From: Arthrobacter sp. B3I4
Lineage (GTDB): Bacteria > Actinomycetota > Actinomycetes > Actinomycetales > Micrococcaceae
Reading direction: 5' to 3'
DNA length: 64,000 bases
NCBI RefSeq assembly: GCF_030816855.1
Contig: NZ_JAUSYK010000001.1
Span: 3,038,001 to 3,102,000 of the forward strand
Part shown: positions 43,984 through 53,614 of the stretch, piece by piece
How positions within the stretch are numbered: position 1 is the first letter of the stretch
Layout of the letters: every line of letters starts with the position of its first letter
Translations under genes and position numbers: made by a program
The notes under the pieces: generated by a model
What the model was told of the DNA's origin: nothing
What the model saw: only the letters and a program-made list of their open reading frames with translations
Databases searched by the model: none

Positions 43984-45102
43984 CTAGGCGGGCTGAACTT
44001 CCCGGCCGGCCAGGATCCGTTCGAGGGCCTCCAGAAACCGTGTGGTTTCGGTCTCAGTGCCGGCAGTGACGCGCAGGTGACCGGCAATACCGACATCCCG
44101 GATGAGCACGCCGGCGTCCAGCAGCCCCTGCCAGACGTCGTGCTGGTTCTCCAGGCCGCCGAAAAAGACGTAGTTGGAATCGGAGGCGGCGGGCTGCAGT
44201 CCCATGCGGGTCAGCTCGGAGACGATCCGGTCCCGTTGGCGCTTGATGTCCTCGACATCGGCCATCAGGGCCGTCCGGTGGCGCAGTGCGGCCAGGGCGG
44301 TGGCCTGGGTGATGGCGGAGAGGTGGTACGGCAGCCTGACCAGCCGGAGGGCGTCCGTGACCTCGGGTGCAGCTGCCATGTAACCAATCCGCGCACCGGC
44401 CAGGGCGAAGGCTTTGCTCATGGTCCGCGAGACGATCAGCCGCTCCCGGCCGGGCAGCAGCGTCAGGGCGCTGGGCGTGCCCTCGTGGGCGAACTCATGG
44501 TAGGCCTCGTCGACGATCACGACGGTCTGACTTGCCTCCCCTGCCTCGTACACGGCCTCGACGACGTCCAGTCCCAGGCCCGTGCCGGTGGGGTTGTTCG
44601 GGGAGCAGAGGAAGACGACGTTGGGCTGCAGCTCGCGGACCTGGCGGGCGGCGGATTCGGCACTGAGGCCGTAGTCCTCAACGCGCGCTCCAACGATGTA
44701 CTCGGTGTCCGTGCCGGCAGCCAGCAGGGGGTACATCGAATACGTGGGAGGGAACCCGAGGGCGGTGCGTCCCGGGCCGCCGAAGGCCTGAAGGATCTGC
44801 TGAAGGACTTCGTTGGAGCCGTTGGCTGCCCAGATGTTGCCGGCCGTCAGACCGTGGCCAAGGTATTCAGCCAGCGCTTCGCGCAGTTCGGTGAACTCGC
44901 GGTCCGGGTACCGGTTCAGCCCGGCGGCCGCCTCGGTGACGGCTTCGGCAATGGCAGCCCGGACGTCGGCCGGGACGCCGTGGGTGTTCTCGTTGACGTT
45001 GAGCAGAATGGGGACGTCCAACTGGGGTGCGCCATAGGGGCGCAGCCCCCGCAAATTCGTCCGGAGGGGCAGTCGGTTGAGTCGCTCTAGCTGGTCGGTC
45101 AC
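43984..45102 (-). CDS. hisC: Histidinol-phosphate aminotransferase
   Basis: Class I/II PLP enzyme, 372 residues. The PLP lysine lies in [22 protein letters not shown] is in [14 protein letters not shown] and the arginine clamp in [11 protein letters not shown] start with TAAACT ending 6 nt upstream and no Shine-Dalgarno, so the operon begins here leaderless. hisD, which often precedes hisC, is absent; a LysM gene is upstream instead. Confidence 0.96.
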   Translation of the reverse strand: MTDQLERLNRLPLRTNLRGLRPYGAPQLDVPILLNVNENTHGVPADVRAAIAEAVTEAAAGLNRYPDREFTELREALAEYLGHGLTAGNIWAANGSNEVLQQILQAFGGPGRTALGFPPTYSMYPLLAAGTDTEYIVGARVEDYGLSAESAARQVRELQPNVVFLCSPNNPTGTGLGLDVVEAVYEAGEASQTVVIVDEAYHEFAHEGTPSALTLLPGRERLIVSRTMSKAFALAGARIGYMAAAPEVTDALRLVRLPYHLSAITQATALAALRHRTALMADVEDIKRQRDRIVSELTRMGLQPAASDSNYVFFGGLENQHDVWQGLLDAGVLIRDVGIAGHLRVTAGTETETTRFLEALERILAGREVQPA

Positions 45103-45108
45103 CCGTCT

Positions 45109-45114
45109 AGTTTA
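45109..45114 (-). promoter_or_regulatory. Leaderless -10 element of hisC
   Basis: TAAACT, 6 nt before the GTG. Confidence 0.45.
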
Positions 45115-45158
45115 AGTGAGACCGGGCCCTGGCCTGAAACCGGGCGCTCCGCTTCCGC

Positions 45159-45551
45159 TTACTTGGCGGGAATGTAGAGCTGCTGGCCGGGGAGCACACG
45201 GGCAGCCCCGAGGTTGTTCAACTGCACGATATCGGCGACCACGTCCCGCGGATCGCGGTCCGGGGCGACGGTGCCGGCGATGGTCCACAGCGATTCGCCG
45301 GGCTGGACCGTCACTGTGACCGTCGGCGTGAGGGTCAAGCCCCCGGACGAATCAGCGGCCTTGGCCGGCGCGTTGAGGAAACCGGCAAGCGAGAGGATGA
45401 GGGCCGCGAGCAGGATCAGCGGCACGCCAAAGAAGACGAACCTTCCCCGGCGGGTCAAGCGCAACGGCGCCTGTTTCATTGCAGCCGCGGGTGCGGCGGG
45501 CCGGCGGGAACTTGAAACCATGGAATCGGAATTAGCGCTTACTGCTGACAT
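45159..45551 (-). CDS. LysM-domain membrane protein divergent from lexA (probable SOS division inhibitor)
   Basis: 130 residues from an ATG with AGGAGG 9 nt upstream. A basic N-terminus is followed by one membrane helix (FFGVPLILLAALILSLAGFL, about 40-59) and an extracellular LysM domain (about 79-129: VTVQPGESLWTIAGTVAP to VLPGQQLYIPAK). Architecture and place match the SOS-induced division suppressors beside lexA (YneA in Bacillus, Rv2719c in Mycobacterium, DivS in Corynebacterium). LexA boxes lie in the shared upstream region. The function is inferred from these. Confidence 0.85.
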   Translation of the reverse strand: MSAVSANSDSMVSSSRRPAAPAAAMKQAPLRLTRRGRFVFFGVPLILLAALILSLAGFLNAPAKAADSSGGLTLTPTVTVTVQPGESLWTIAGTVAPDRDPRDVVADIVQLNNLGAARVLPGQQLYIPAK

Positions 45552-45705
45552 GAACTGAGCCCTCCTGGACTGATCTGTGCCGCCCGGCGTACTCCTCGTA
45601 CCTGCCGCCAACCGGCCGAACCATCTAACGCAAAACTTGAAAAGCTGATCGTTCGCACGCTTCGAATGCACAACCGAACGGTTACCCGAGCTCCGAACCG
45701 ATTCT

Positions 45706-45721
45706 TCGAACACATATTCGA
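45706..45721. promoter_or_regulatory. LexA box 1 in the LysM-lexA divergent region
   Basis: TCGAACACATATTCGA, matching TCGAAC-N4-GTTCGA at 11 of 12 defined positions. It is the box nearer the LysM gene. Confidence 0.8.
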
Positions 45722-45772
45722 ACCCTGCTGTTCTATTTTTAGCACCTATGAACGAACATTGTCGAGACTCAC

Positions 45773-45813
45773 TAGAACAAATGTTTGAAAAACCCGAACG
45801 GCTGGCCTATTTT
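45773..45813 (+). promoter_or_regulatory. lexA promoter with LexA box 2
   Basis: LexA box TAGAACAAATGTTTGA at 45773-45788 overlaps the -35 TTGAAA (45785-45790). A 17-bp spacer and TATTTT (45808-45813) follow. This predicts autorepression and a leader of about 105 nt before the lexA start. Confidence 0.75.
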
Positions 45814-45924
45814 TGAAGCACAGGACAACCGCCTGGAACGATCAATAGCAGTTGACCAGCGGGGTCTGACATTTTTAGGACTGACTGGTCCCGGCACGCA
45901 CGGCGGCCGGGGAAATGGAGAGGC

Positions 45925-46683
45925 GTGGCGAACATGGCAGCACAAGCCGCCGGCGGGAGGGCTCCCCAGCGCAGCCCTCAGACCAGCCGGGCGCCTAAGG
46001 GCCTTACCGTCCGGCAGAAGAAGATCCTGGAAACCATCCAGCGCTCCGTGACGGACAACGGCTACCCGCCCTCCATGCGTGAAATCGGCGACATCGTCGG
46101 ACTCGCCAGCCTCTCCAGCGTCACCCACCAGCTCTCGCAGCTGGAGAAGCTGGGCTACCTGCGGCGGGACCCCAAGCGTCCGCGGGCCATGGAAGTACTC
46201 ATGCCACTGACCCTCGACGAGGGAGCTACCAAGATTTCCGGGGCGGAGAAGTCGAGCGGCCTTCGCGCGGTGGGTGGCCGCGCCGTCTCCGAGCTGGCCA
46301 GCGCCACCGACACCGCGATGGTGCCGTTCGTCGGCCGAATCGCAGCGGGTGGACCGATCCTGGCGGACCAGGTGGTGGAGGACGTGATGCCCCTGCCGCG
46401 CTCACTGGTGGGCCACGGCGAATTGTTCATGCTCAAGGTGGCCGGTGACTCCATGATCGACGCCGCCATCTGCGACGGCGACTGGGTGGTCGTACGGCGC
46501 CAGAACGACGCCGTCAACGGCGACATCGTTGCCGCGCTGCTCGATGATGAGGCCACGGTCAAGACTTTCCGCCAGCGCGACGGCCACACCTGGCTGCTGC
46601 CGCAAAACACCCAGTACGAGCCCATACTCGGCGACCATGCAGTCATCATGGGCAAGGTCGTCTCGGTGCTGCGTTCGCTCTAG
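45925..46683 (+). CDS. lexA: SOS repressor LexA
   Basis: 252 residues. The winged-helix domain (28-92) contains [19 protein letters not shown]. The autocleavage site is Ala141-Gly142 in GRIAAGGP, the serine is Ser176 in [10 protein letters not shown], and the lysine is Lys213 in EATVKTFRQ. Without damage it represses the SOS genes; RecA filaments trigger self-cleavage. The start is either the GTG at 45925 or the ATG three codons later; GGAGAGG lies before both. Confidence 0.97.
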   Translation: MANMAAQAAGGRAPQRSPQTSRAPKGLTVRQKKILETIQRSVTDNGYPPSMREIGDIVGLASLSSVTHQLSQLEKLGYLRRDPKRPRAMEVLMPLTLDEGATKISGAEKSSGLRAVGGRAVSELASATDTAMVPFVGRIAAGGPILADQVVEDVMPLPRSLVGHGELFMLKVAGDSMIDAAICDGDWVVVRRQNDAVNGDIVAALLDDEATVKTFRQRDGHTWLLPQNTQYEPILGDHAVIMGKVVSVLRSL

Positions 46684-46705
46684 CCCTGTCGGGTGTCCCG
46701 CTAGC

Positions 46706-46741
46706 CGGAAGGCCGCCGTCCGCCCGGACGGCGGCCTTCCG
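46706..46741 (+). terminator. lexA terminator
   Basis: A perfect 16-bp GC-rich stem (46706-46721 with 46726-46741) around a 4-nt loop, 23 nt past the lexA stop. Confidence 0.85.
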
Positions 46742-46764
46742 CGTTTCGGCTGCGGCGGCCGCGG

Positions 46765-46855
46765 CTATTTGGCTGGCTGCCCGGCAGGCGCCTCCTTGGC
46801 GAGCCCGCGGCGGCGCCTATCTGGCTGGCTGCCGGGCGGGCGCTTCCTTGGCGAG
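46765..46855. repeat. Tandem duplication of the dinG 3' end
   Basis: 39-bp copies at 46765-46803 and 46817-46855 differ at few positions and are separated by 13 bp. The inner copy holds the dinG stop and its last 12 codons (peptide LAKEAPARQPAR); the outer copy would encode LAKEAPAGQPAK and also ends with TAG. Confidence 0.85.
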
Positions 46856-48922
46856 GCGTTCGAGCGCGGCGAAGGCCACCGCGGGATCCGTGGTCGGCCA
46901 GAACGGCGGGAGCGCGGCCCGCAGGAAAGCACCGTACCGTTCAGTCGACAACCGGGAGTCAAGCACCGCTACGACGCCCTTGTCCGAGGTCGAGCGGATC
47001 AGCCGGCCGGCGCCCTGGGCCAGGCGGATGGCGGCGTGCGTGGCCGAAACACTCATAAAGCCGTTCCCGCCCGACTGCGCCACGGCGCGGGACCGTGCGG
47101 TCATCAGCGGGTCATCGGGCCGCGGGAACGGAATCCGGTCGATCACCACCAGCCGACAGGAGTTCCCGGGCACATCGACACCCTGCCAGAGCGACATGGT
47201 GCCGAACAGGCAGGTATCCGGTTCATCGGCGAACTGCTTCACGAGCGCCGTCATGGTGGACTCGCCCTGGCACAGGATGTTGAGCCCCAGCCGGGGCCGC
47301 ATGGCATCGGCGGCTTCTTCGGCGGCACGCCGCGAGGAGAAGAGGCACAGGGCGCCCCCGCCGGAGGCCCGGATCAGCTTTTCGAGTTCATCCAGGGCCT
47401 CGGGGGACGTGCCCCGGCCCGGCTTGGGCAGGTGCCGGGCGACGTATAGGATGCCTTGCTTCGGATACTCAAAGGGTGAGCCGACGTCGACGCCGGTCCA
47501 GCTGGGCGCGCCGGGGCCGACCAGTCCCAGGCCGCCGGCGGCCGGCTCAAAAGCGGAACCGATGGCCAGGGTCGCCGAGGTGAGTACCACGGTGTGGTCG
47601 GCAAAAAGCCCCTCGCGCAGCCGTCCGGCGACGCTCAGCGGGGCAATGTTGATCAGGGCGGGCGCGGAGTCATCCGGCTGCGAGTACCCCTGCTGGGGAT
47701 CAAAGCTGCTGTTCCGCGAGAACCACACCACTTCGCGGTTCTCCTTCGCTGCCAGCAGCCGTTCGCACAGTTCGAGGATCACCATCAGGCGGGAGCGCGC
47801 GAGCTGCCGGCCGCCGTCGGCCGTGGCGCTGCTGTCGCCCTTGGAGTCCGAGAGCGCAGCGCGGCAGGCGTCACGCAGCTGGTCGACGCAGTCGAGCTGC
47901 TCGTTGTTGAGCCCGTTGGGCATCAGGCCGCTGGGAACGCCTTCGATCGCGAGTTCAAGGTTGGCAGCGGCGTTGTTGAGCGCGTCCACCGTGATGCCGG
48001 TGTGCTTGCGGGCACCGGAGGCGGCTGCGTGCACCATGGCCACGGACAGTTGGCCGGACACGGCGCCGGTGACCCGGTCCTGCAGTTCGTGCGCTTCGTC
48101 CACCACGACGACGTCATACTCGGGCAGCACCGCCAGGCCTTCGAACGCGCTGACGGCCAGCATGGCGTGGTTGGTGACCACGACGTCGGCGTCGGCAGCG
48201 TTCTGCCGCGCGAGTTCACTGAAGCACTCGGCGGCCAGCGGGCATTTCTGCGCGCCGAGGCACTCCATGGAGGTGACGGAGACCTGCCGCCAGGCGCGGT
48301 CGGTCACGCCGGGCAGGAGCTCGTCGCGGTCCCCGGTCTGGGTGTCCTCGGCCCACTCGCGGAGCCGGACCACCTCTTTGCCGAGCTGCGAGGACGGCCC
48401 GCCCATGGCGGCAGCGAAGTGCGGCACCGAGGTGTCCTCGCCGAGGGAGAACAGCTGACCTTCGGACGGTTCCTCCGAGGGGAACCCGCCTTCGAGCTTG
48501 TGCCGGCAGACGTAATTGGAGCGGCCCTTGACCAGGGCGATCTTCACCGGCCGTTCCAGCGCCGGGGTGATGGTCTTGAGCAGCCGGGGCAGGTCGCGGC
48601 CGACGATCTGGGTCTGCAGTGCAAGGGTAGCGGTGGAAACCAGGGTCGGTTTGTCGCTGACCAGCGAATGGGCGATCAGTGGGATCAGGTAGGCCAGGGA
48701 CTTGCCCGTTCCGGTTCCGGCCTGGACCAGCAGGTGGTCGCCGGTCTCGATGGCGCGGGCCACCTGCCGGGCCATCTCATGCTGGCCGTCGCGGCTCTGG
48801 CCGCCCATGCCGGCGACCGCCCGGTCGAGGAGTTCAACCACAAACTCCTCGCCGGACGCGCCGGACGCTTCCGGGTCTCCGGCCGAATCCGGTTCTGCTT
48901 CCGCCGCCGCTGGTTCAGTCAT
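46817..48922 (-). CDS. dinG: DinG-family ATP-dependent DNA helicase
   Basis: XPD-like superfamily 2 helicase, 701 residues. Walker A is AGTGTGKSLAYLIPL near residue 68. Four cysteines of the iron-sulfur cluster fit YVCRHKL, ECLGAQKCPLAAEC; DEAH is in VVDEAHELQD; the last motif is THAAIRLAQGAGRLIRS. It unwinds DNA with R-loops or G4 in homologues. The ATG overlaps the hflX gene by 8 nt. Despite the name, no LexA box lies directly before it. Confidence 0.94.
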   Translation of the reverse strand: MTEPAAAEAEPDSAGDPEASGASGEEFVVELLDRAVAGMGGQSRDGQHEMARQVARAIETGDHLLVQAGTGTGKSLAYLIPLIAHSLVSDKPTLVSTATLALQTQIVGRDLPRLLKTITPALERPVKIALVKGRSNYVCRHKLEGGFPSEEPSEGQLFSLGEDTSVPHFAAAMGGPSSQLGKEVVRLREWAEDTQTGDRDELLPGVTDRAWRQVSVTSMECLGAQKCPLAAECFSELARQNAADADVVVTNHAMLAVSAFEGLAVLPEYDVVVVDEAHELQDRVTGAVSGQLSVAMVHAAASGARKHTGITVDALNNAAANLELAIEGVPSGLMPNGLNNEQLDCVDQLRDACRAALSDSKGDSSATADGGRQLARSRLMVILELCERLLAAKENREVVWFSRNSSFDPQQGYSQPDDSAPALINIAPLSVAGRLREGLFADHTVVLTSATLAIGSAFEPAAGGLGLVGPGAPSWTGVDVGSPFEYPKQGILYVARHLPKPGRGTSPEALDELEKLIRASGGGALCLFSSRRAAEEAADAMRPRLGLNILCQGESTMTALVKQFADEPDTCLFGTMSLWQGVDVPGNSCRLVVIDRIPFPRPDDPLMTARSRAVAQSGGNGFMSVSATHAAIRLAQGAGRLIRSTSDKGVVAVLDSRLSTERYGAFLRAALPPFWPTTDPAVAFAALERLAKEAPARQPAR

Positions 48923-50498
48923 TGCTGATGAACGAGTCCAGCTCTGCGGCGAGTCCTTCGCGTACCATCACGACGGCACGGGTGCCGGTCTCCTCATGGT
49001 CGAGGCTGATGATCTCGGCGTCCGTCTCGTGCAGCTTGCTCAGCAGATCACCGCGGTCGTACGGGATCATCAGTTCCAGCTTGACGCTGGGCCGCGGGAT
49101 GCCCTCGCTGATGGCTTTGAGCAGTTCCGGGATGCCTTCGCCGGTGCGGGCCGAGACGACGACGTGGCGCGGTTCGCGCTGCTTGAGCCGTTCGATCACG
49201 AACGGGTCTGCGGCGTCGGCTTTGTTCAGGACGATGATTTCCGGGACCTTGCGGGCGTCGACCTCGCTGAAGACCGCACGGACTGCCGCTATCTGCCCTT
49301 CCGGGTCAGGATGCGAGACGTCCACCACGTGCAGGATCAGGTCCGCGTCCGCGACTTCCTCCAGAGTGGAGCGGAAAGCTTCCACGAGCTGGGTAGGCAG
49401 CGAGCGGACAAAGCCCACGGTGTCGGCGAGGGTGTAGCCCAGGCCGTCCGGGGTTTCGGCTTTCCGGACGGTGGGATCCAGCGTGGCGAACAGGGCGTTC
49501 TCCACCAGGACGCCGGCGTCGGTCAGCCGGTTCAGCAGCGAGGACTTGCCCGCGTTGGTGTAGCCCGCGATTGCCACGGAGGGAACCGCATTACGGCGCC
49601 GGTTGGACCGCTTGGTTTCCCGGGCCGGCTTCATAGCGGCGATTTCGCGCCGCAGCTTGGCCATCCGGGTGCGGATCCGGCGGCGGTCCAGCTCGATCTT
49701 GGTCTCACCGGGGCCGCGAGAACCCATGCCCGCGCCGGCGCCGCCGACCTGGCCGCCGGCCTGGCGGGACATTGATTCGCCCCAGCCGCGCAGTCGCGGC
49801 AGCAGGTACTCCAGCTGGGCCAGTTCCACCTGCGCCTTGCCTTCGCGGCTCTTGGCGTGCTGGGCGAAGATGTCCAGGATCAAGGCGGTGCGGTCAATGA
49901 CCTTGACCTTGACGATGTCCTCAAGGCTGCGGCGCTGGGAGGGGGCCAGTTCGGCGTCGACCACCACGGTGTCCGCACCGGTGGACATCACGATGTCCTT
50001 GAGCTCCTGGGCCTTGCCCGAGCCCAGGAAGGTGCCCGGGTCGGGCTTCGCGCGGCGCTGGACGAGGCCGTCTAGAACCTCGGAGCCGGCCGTCTCGGCG
50101 AGGGCGGCGAGCTCGCGCAGGGAATTCTCGGCGTCGGCGAGGGTGCCTTCCGTCCACAGCCCCGCGAGCACGACCCGCTCAAGGCGCAACTGCCGGTATT
50201 CGACTTCGGTGACATCTTCGAGCTCGGTCGAGAGGCCGGCGGTGCGGCGCAGGGCGCGGCGTTCCTCGAGGTCCTGCTGATCGCCGTCGTAGCCGCCGTG
50301 TTCCTCGTCCAGCCCGGAAATCGCTTGGGCCTTACCGAGAACAGCTTTGGATTCGCCGGGCTCCCCCGCGCGGGCGCTGCGTCCTACCTTCGGGGCGGGA
50401 GCGTCTTTGGAGAGAATCCGGTCAATGACAGCCTGGATTTCCGCAGGACTCATGTCCTGGGCGGCTGAATCGGATCCGGTGTTGGGCTGACTGGTCAT
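48915..50498 (-). CDS. hflX: GTPase HflX
   Basis: Ribosome-associated GTPase that splits stalled ribosomes. 527 residues from the ATG at 50498 (AAAGGAG upstream); a TTG at 50588 behind AGGAGG would add 30 non-conserved residues. The glycine-rich linker SRQAGGQVGGAGAGMGSRGP is typical. G1 is GYTNAGKSSLLNRL, G3 lies near DTVGFVRSLP, and G4 is NKAD. An acidic N-terminal extension of about 80 residues precedes the HflX domain. It is co-transcribed with dinG. Confidence 0.95.
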   Translation of the reverse strand: MTSQPNTGSDSAAQDMSPAEIQAVIDRILSKDAPAPKVGRSARAGEPGESKAVLGKAQAISGLDEEHGGYDGDQQDLEERRALRRTAGLSTELEDVTEVEYRQLRLERVVLAGLWTEGTLADAENSLRELAALAETAGSEVLDGLVQRRAKPDPGTFLGSGKAQELKDIVMSTGADTVVVDAELAPSQRRSLEDIVKVKVIDRTALILDIFAQHAKSREGKAQVELAQLEYLLPRLRGWGESMSRQAGGQVGGAGAGMGSRGPGETKIELDRRRIRTRMAKLRREIAAMKPARETKRSNRRRNAVPSVAIAGYTNAGKSSLLNRLTDAGVLVENALFATLDPTVRKAETPDGLGYTLADTVGFVRSLPTQLVEAFRSTLEEVADADLILHVVDVSHPDPEGQIAAVRAVFSEVDARKVPEIIVLNKADAADPFVIERLKQREPRHVVVSARTGEGIPELLKAISEGIPRPSVKLELMIPYDRGDLLSKLHETDAEIISLDHEETGTRAVVMVREGLAAELDSFISND

Positions 50499-51067
50499 GG
50501 TCTCCTTTGAAGAGTGTGCAATCTCAGAATAGTGCTGTTCGGTGCTTCTTGGCGCGGTATTCGCGCTGGGCTGACGACTGTCGGTCAACCGGGCCTCCTG
50601 GATAGCGGGGCGGTGGGGGCGCGCCCGGCTGGTCGGTGCACTGCCACCTTCACGCTAAAAAATGGCGTCGGCGGACGGTGCGGAGCTGTGTGGGAAGTGC
50701 GGCTGTTGAACGCCGCACGGTGTGGATACGGTCCGCCCCGGTATGGAGAGAAATCCGCGGCCGGCCCTGAAGATGCCAGCCGATGGAACTCAAAGTACAG
50801 CGCGCGCCGGTAGCGGCGGGAAAGCCGGAACGAGGGGTGCGCGGAGCGGAAGGTGAATACCTGCGTCGCTGCGGGGACGGGCGCTGCTCCCCAGTGACGT
50901 TGGAGACGAAACTGGGAAACGAAGGCCCGCGCCGGCTACTTGAAGTTCAAGATCATGTCATCAATAATAGCAGATTTTCTCCTGTTACCTTGGCGCCACA
51001 GGTCCGGCCCCGGGGGTTTTCCGGCCGGTTTCCCATAGCACCGAAGCTCAAACTAATCTGGCCAGTT
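50499..51067. other. 569-bp region without a recognised gene
   Basis: GC-rich except for 50940-51000, which holds the palindrome CTTGAAGTTCAAG (50940-50952) and an AT-rich run. The open frames here (for example 50514-50813 on the plus strand) have no recognisable protein features. The stretch may hold the hflX leader or promoter and that of the methyltransferase gene; a small RNA is possible but not indicated by any motif I know. Confidence 0.4.
51054..51059 (+). promoter_or_regulatory. Possible leaderless -10 of the RsmC-like gene
   Basis: TAATCT, 8 nt before the ATG at 51068. Confidence 0.35.
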
Positions 51068-51682
51068 ATGGAGTCTGCACACTATTTCAGCGCCCAGCCC
51101 GCCGGGCCGTTTCCCCGCAAGCCCCTGGCCGTGGAGCTTGCCGGCGAACCGCGAAAGCTGCAGACGTCCTCTGGTATTTTCAGTCCGGACGGAATCGACA
51201 AGGGAACCGCTGTGCTGCTCGCGGATGTGCCTTCCCCGGCCCCGCTGGGGAACCTGCTGGACATCGGCTGCGGCTGGGGCCCCATTGCGCTGACCATGGC
51301 ACTGAAGGCGCCGCATGCGCGGGTGGTCGCCGTGGACGTCAATGAGCGTTGCGTGACCCTGACGAATGAGAATGCCGCCCTGCTGGGGCTGGGCAACGTC
51401 ACGGCCAGCTTGCCCGGGGACGTGGACCCGGACCTGCGCTTCGACACCATCTGGTCCAACCCGCCCATCCGGATCGGCAAGGACGAGCTCCACGCCCTGC
51501 TGCTGCACTGGCTGCCACGGCTCGCTCCCGGTGGCTCGGCCTGGCTGGTGGTGCAGAAGAACCTGGGTTCGGATTCACTCCAGCGCTGGCTGGCAGCCGA
51601 GCTGGACAGCAGCTTCACCGTGACCCGCGAGAGCACGTCGAAGTCGTTCCGGATTCTGCGCGTCAGGAAAGCGTCCCGCTAG
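51068..51682 (+). CDS. RsmC-like class I SAM methyltransferase
   Basis: 204 residues. It resembles the C-terminal catalytic half of 16S rRNA G1207 methyltransferase RsmC: the SAM loop [20 protein letters not shown], the acidic [20 protein letters not shown], and the amino-methylating motif SNPPIRIGK. The N-terminal half of E. coli RsmC is missing, as in many Gram-positive forms. Its 3' end overlaps dapF by 20 bp on the other strand. Target inferred from the family. Confidence 0.87.
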   Translation: MESAHYFSAQPAGPFPRKPLAVELAGEPRKLQTSSGIFSPDGIDKGTAVLLADVPSPAPLGNLLDIGCGWGPIALTMALKAPHARVVAVDVNERCVTLTNENAALLGLGNVTASLPGDVDPDLRFDTIWSNPPIRIGKDELHALLLHWLPRLAPGGSAWLVVQKNLGSDSLQRWLAAELDSSFTVTRESTSKSFRILRVRKASR

Positions 51683-52616
51683 CAACAATTACGGCGGGTC
51701 CGCTGAGTTCCACGTGCTCATGGCCGTCTGCGGCCACAAAGAATTTCACGCCGACGACGCCGCCGGGGACCGCGACCTTCCAAACGTCGGGGGCGCCCTG
51801 GCCGGCCCAGTGCCGGATGGCGACAGCTGCGGCGCAGGCACCGGTCCCGCAGGACAAGGTCTCCCCCACTCCCCTCTCGTGCACCCGCATCGTGACCGTC
51901 CCGACGCCGTCGTGCACCAGCGGCTCGGAAGGAACGACAAATTCGACGTTGGTCCCGTGCGGCGGCAGCGGGTCAACGTGCGGCGCCCGGAACAGGTCGG
52001 TGGCGTCCAGCTCCGCGATTTCGGCCAGCGCGACGACGGTGTGCGGGTTGCCCATGCTGACCGACAATGCCGGCCGGGCTACCTCAAGTCCGTCGGCGCT
52101 GACCAGGGAGTCCATAGCCCGCGCGGTGGCCTCCCCCGGGAAGATGAACTCCCATGGGCCCATGTCGACGGCGTAGCCGGCCGCGGTGCGGACGACCGTC
52201 TTGACGCCGGCCCTGGTTCCGATGGTCAGCGATTCGCCGGCGGGCAGGTCGGCGAGGCCTTCGGCAATCAGGAAGTGGACGAAAACGCGGACCCCGTTGC
52301 CGCACATTTCCGAGAGCGAGCCGTCGCCGTTCCGGTAGTCCATGAACCACTCGGCTTCCGGGTGCGCGGCGAGCAGCGCTGCGCCTTCGGGCAGCAGCCG
52401 CGAGGGGACTGCGCGGATGAGCCCGTCGCCGCCGATGCCGCGGTGCCGGTCGCAGAGGGCCGCTGCCTGCTCCGGGGTCACGGAGAGGGCGCCGTTGGGG
52501 TCGGCGATCAGGACAAAGTCGTTGCCGGTTCCGTGGCCTTTGGAGAACTTCAGGCCGCTGAGGCCGGCGGTGTCGACGGCGGCGTGCTCAGCGGCCGTAG
52601 CTAGGGTTTCGTCCAT
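51663..52616 (-). CDS. dapF: Diaminopimelate epimerase
   Basis: Interconverts LL- and meso-diaminopimelate for lysine and cell-wall synthesis without a cofactor. 317 residues. The two catalytic cysteines are in [11 protein letters not shown] and [14 protein letters not shown]; the N-terminal [14 protein letters not shown] is typical. TAGCCT ends 6 nt before the ATG. Confidence 0.96.
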   Translation of the reverse strand: MDETLATAAEHAAVDTAGLSGLKFSKGHGTGNDFVLIADPNGALSVTPEQAAALCDRHRGIGGDGLIRAVPSRLLPEGAALLAAHPEAEWFMDYRNGDGSLSEMCGNGVRVFVHFLIAEGLADLPAGESLTIGTRAGVKTVVRTAAGYAVDMGPWEFIFPGEATARAMDSLVSADGLEVARPALSVSMGNPHTVVALAEIAELDATDLFRAPHVDPLPPHGTNVEFVVPSEPLVHDGVGTVTMRVHERGVGETLSCGTGACAAAVAIRHWAGQGAPDVWKVAVPGGVVGVKFFVAADGHEHVELSGPAVIVASGTLS

Positions 52617-52622
52617 GGCTCA

Positions 52623-52628
52623 AGGCTA
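52623..52628 (-). promoter_or_regulatory. Leaderless -10 element of dapF
   Basis: TAGCCT, 6 nt before the ATG. Confidence 0.4.
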
Positions 52629-52708
52629 CCGTTCCGGCCGCGGCGGTGCGGAACGCGTGCGCCGGTGGGGGCGGGCACCGGGCGCGTTAGCGGCGAGAGC
52701 ACCGGGGC

Positions 52709-53611
52709 CTAACCGCAGAGCGCCGCCGCTTTCGGCGACAGGAGCGGGTCCTGCCAGTCCAGCCAGCTGATCCGGGGGTCGGCTCGGAACCAGGTGAGCT
52801 GGCGGCGGGCGAATTTCCGGGTCGCGGCAATGGTCTCTTCGACGGCCTGCGCCTCGTCTGCCTGGCCGTCCAGGACGCTGAGGAACTGGGTGTAGCCGAG
52901 GGCCCGGGAGGCTGTCTTGCCGTGCCTCAGGCCCGCTGCGTCCAGGCGCTGCACTTCGGCCAGAAGCCCCTGCTGCACCATAGAATGCACCCGCGCCGCG
53001 AGGCGTTCGCGGAGCTGTTCACGGTCCACCTGCAGGCCGAGCTGCACGGCCGGCTGGAAGTACTTCCGCTCCGGCATGAACGAGCTGAAGGGCCGGCCGG
53101 TCAGTTCGAAAACCTCGAGGGCCCGGATGACCCGGCGGGCGTCGCCGAGCCGGCCGGCAGAGACGGGGTCCACACGTTCCAGCCGGGCCCGCAGCGGCGT
53201 CAGGCCTGCGGCCTGCTCTTCCGCCTCAAGCCGGCGGCGGATTGCAGGGTCGGTACCCGGAAAGTCCAGCAGGTCGAGGGCTGCGCGGACGTAGAGCCCG
53301 GAACCGCCGGCGAGGATGGCGCGCTTACCGCGGGCATGGATGTCCGCGATGACGGCCCGGGCGCGCTGCTGGAAGTCCGAGACGCTGGCCTCCTCGGTGA
53401 CGTCCAGGATATCCAGCAGGTGGTGCGGCACTCCCCGGCGCTCGGCCTCGGTGATTTTGGCCGTGCCGATGTCCATCCCGCGGTAGAACTGCATGGCGTC
53501 GGCGTTGACGACTTCCCCGTCGAGGGCCAGCGCAAGCGAGACGGCGAGCTCCGACTTTCCGGATCCGGTCGGTCCAACGACCGCGATGACCGGCGGGGTG
53601 GCGGCGACCAC
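52709..53611 (-). CDS. miaA: tRNA dimethylallyltransferase
   Basis: Adds an isopentenyl group to A37 of tRNAs reading U-starting codons; MiaB acts on the product. 300 residues. The P-loop is [15 protein letters not shown], followed by [17 protein letters not shown] and the HHLLDI block. The C-terminal [13 protein letters not shown] is the tRNA-binding signature. The GTG begins 3 nt after the miaB stop, so the two steps of one modification are co-expressed. Confidence 0.96.
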   Translation of the reverse strand: MVAATPPVIAVVGPTGSGKSELAVSLALALDGEVVNADAMQFYRGMDIGTAKITEAERRGVPHHLLDILDVTEEASVSDFQQRARAVIADIHARGKRAILAGGSGLYVRAALDLLDFPGTDPAIRRRLEAEEQAAGLTPLRARLERVDPVSAGRLGDARRVIRALEVFELTGRPFSSFMPERKYFQPAVQLGLQVDREQLRERLAARVHSMVQQGLLAEVQRLDAAGLRHGKTASRALGYTQFLSVLDGQADEAQAVEETIAATRKFARRQLTWFRADPRISWLDWQDPLLSPKAAALCG

Positions 53612-53614
53612 AGG

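Noticed and set aside
48922..49000. LexA control of dinG
   Set aside because: The gene overlaps hflX and no TCGAAC-type box lies before either gene.
50514..50813. 99-codon plus-strand frame upstream of the RsmC-like gene
   Set aside because: No recognisable protein features, no ribosome-binding site, and different frames extend equally through this GC-rich stretch.
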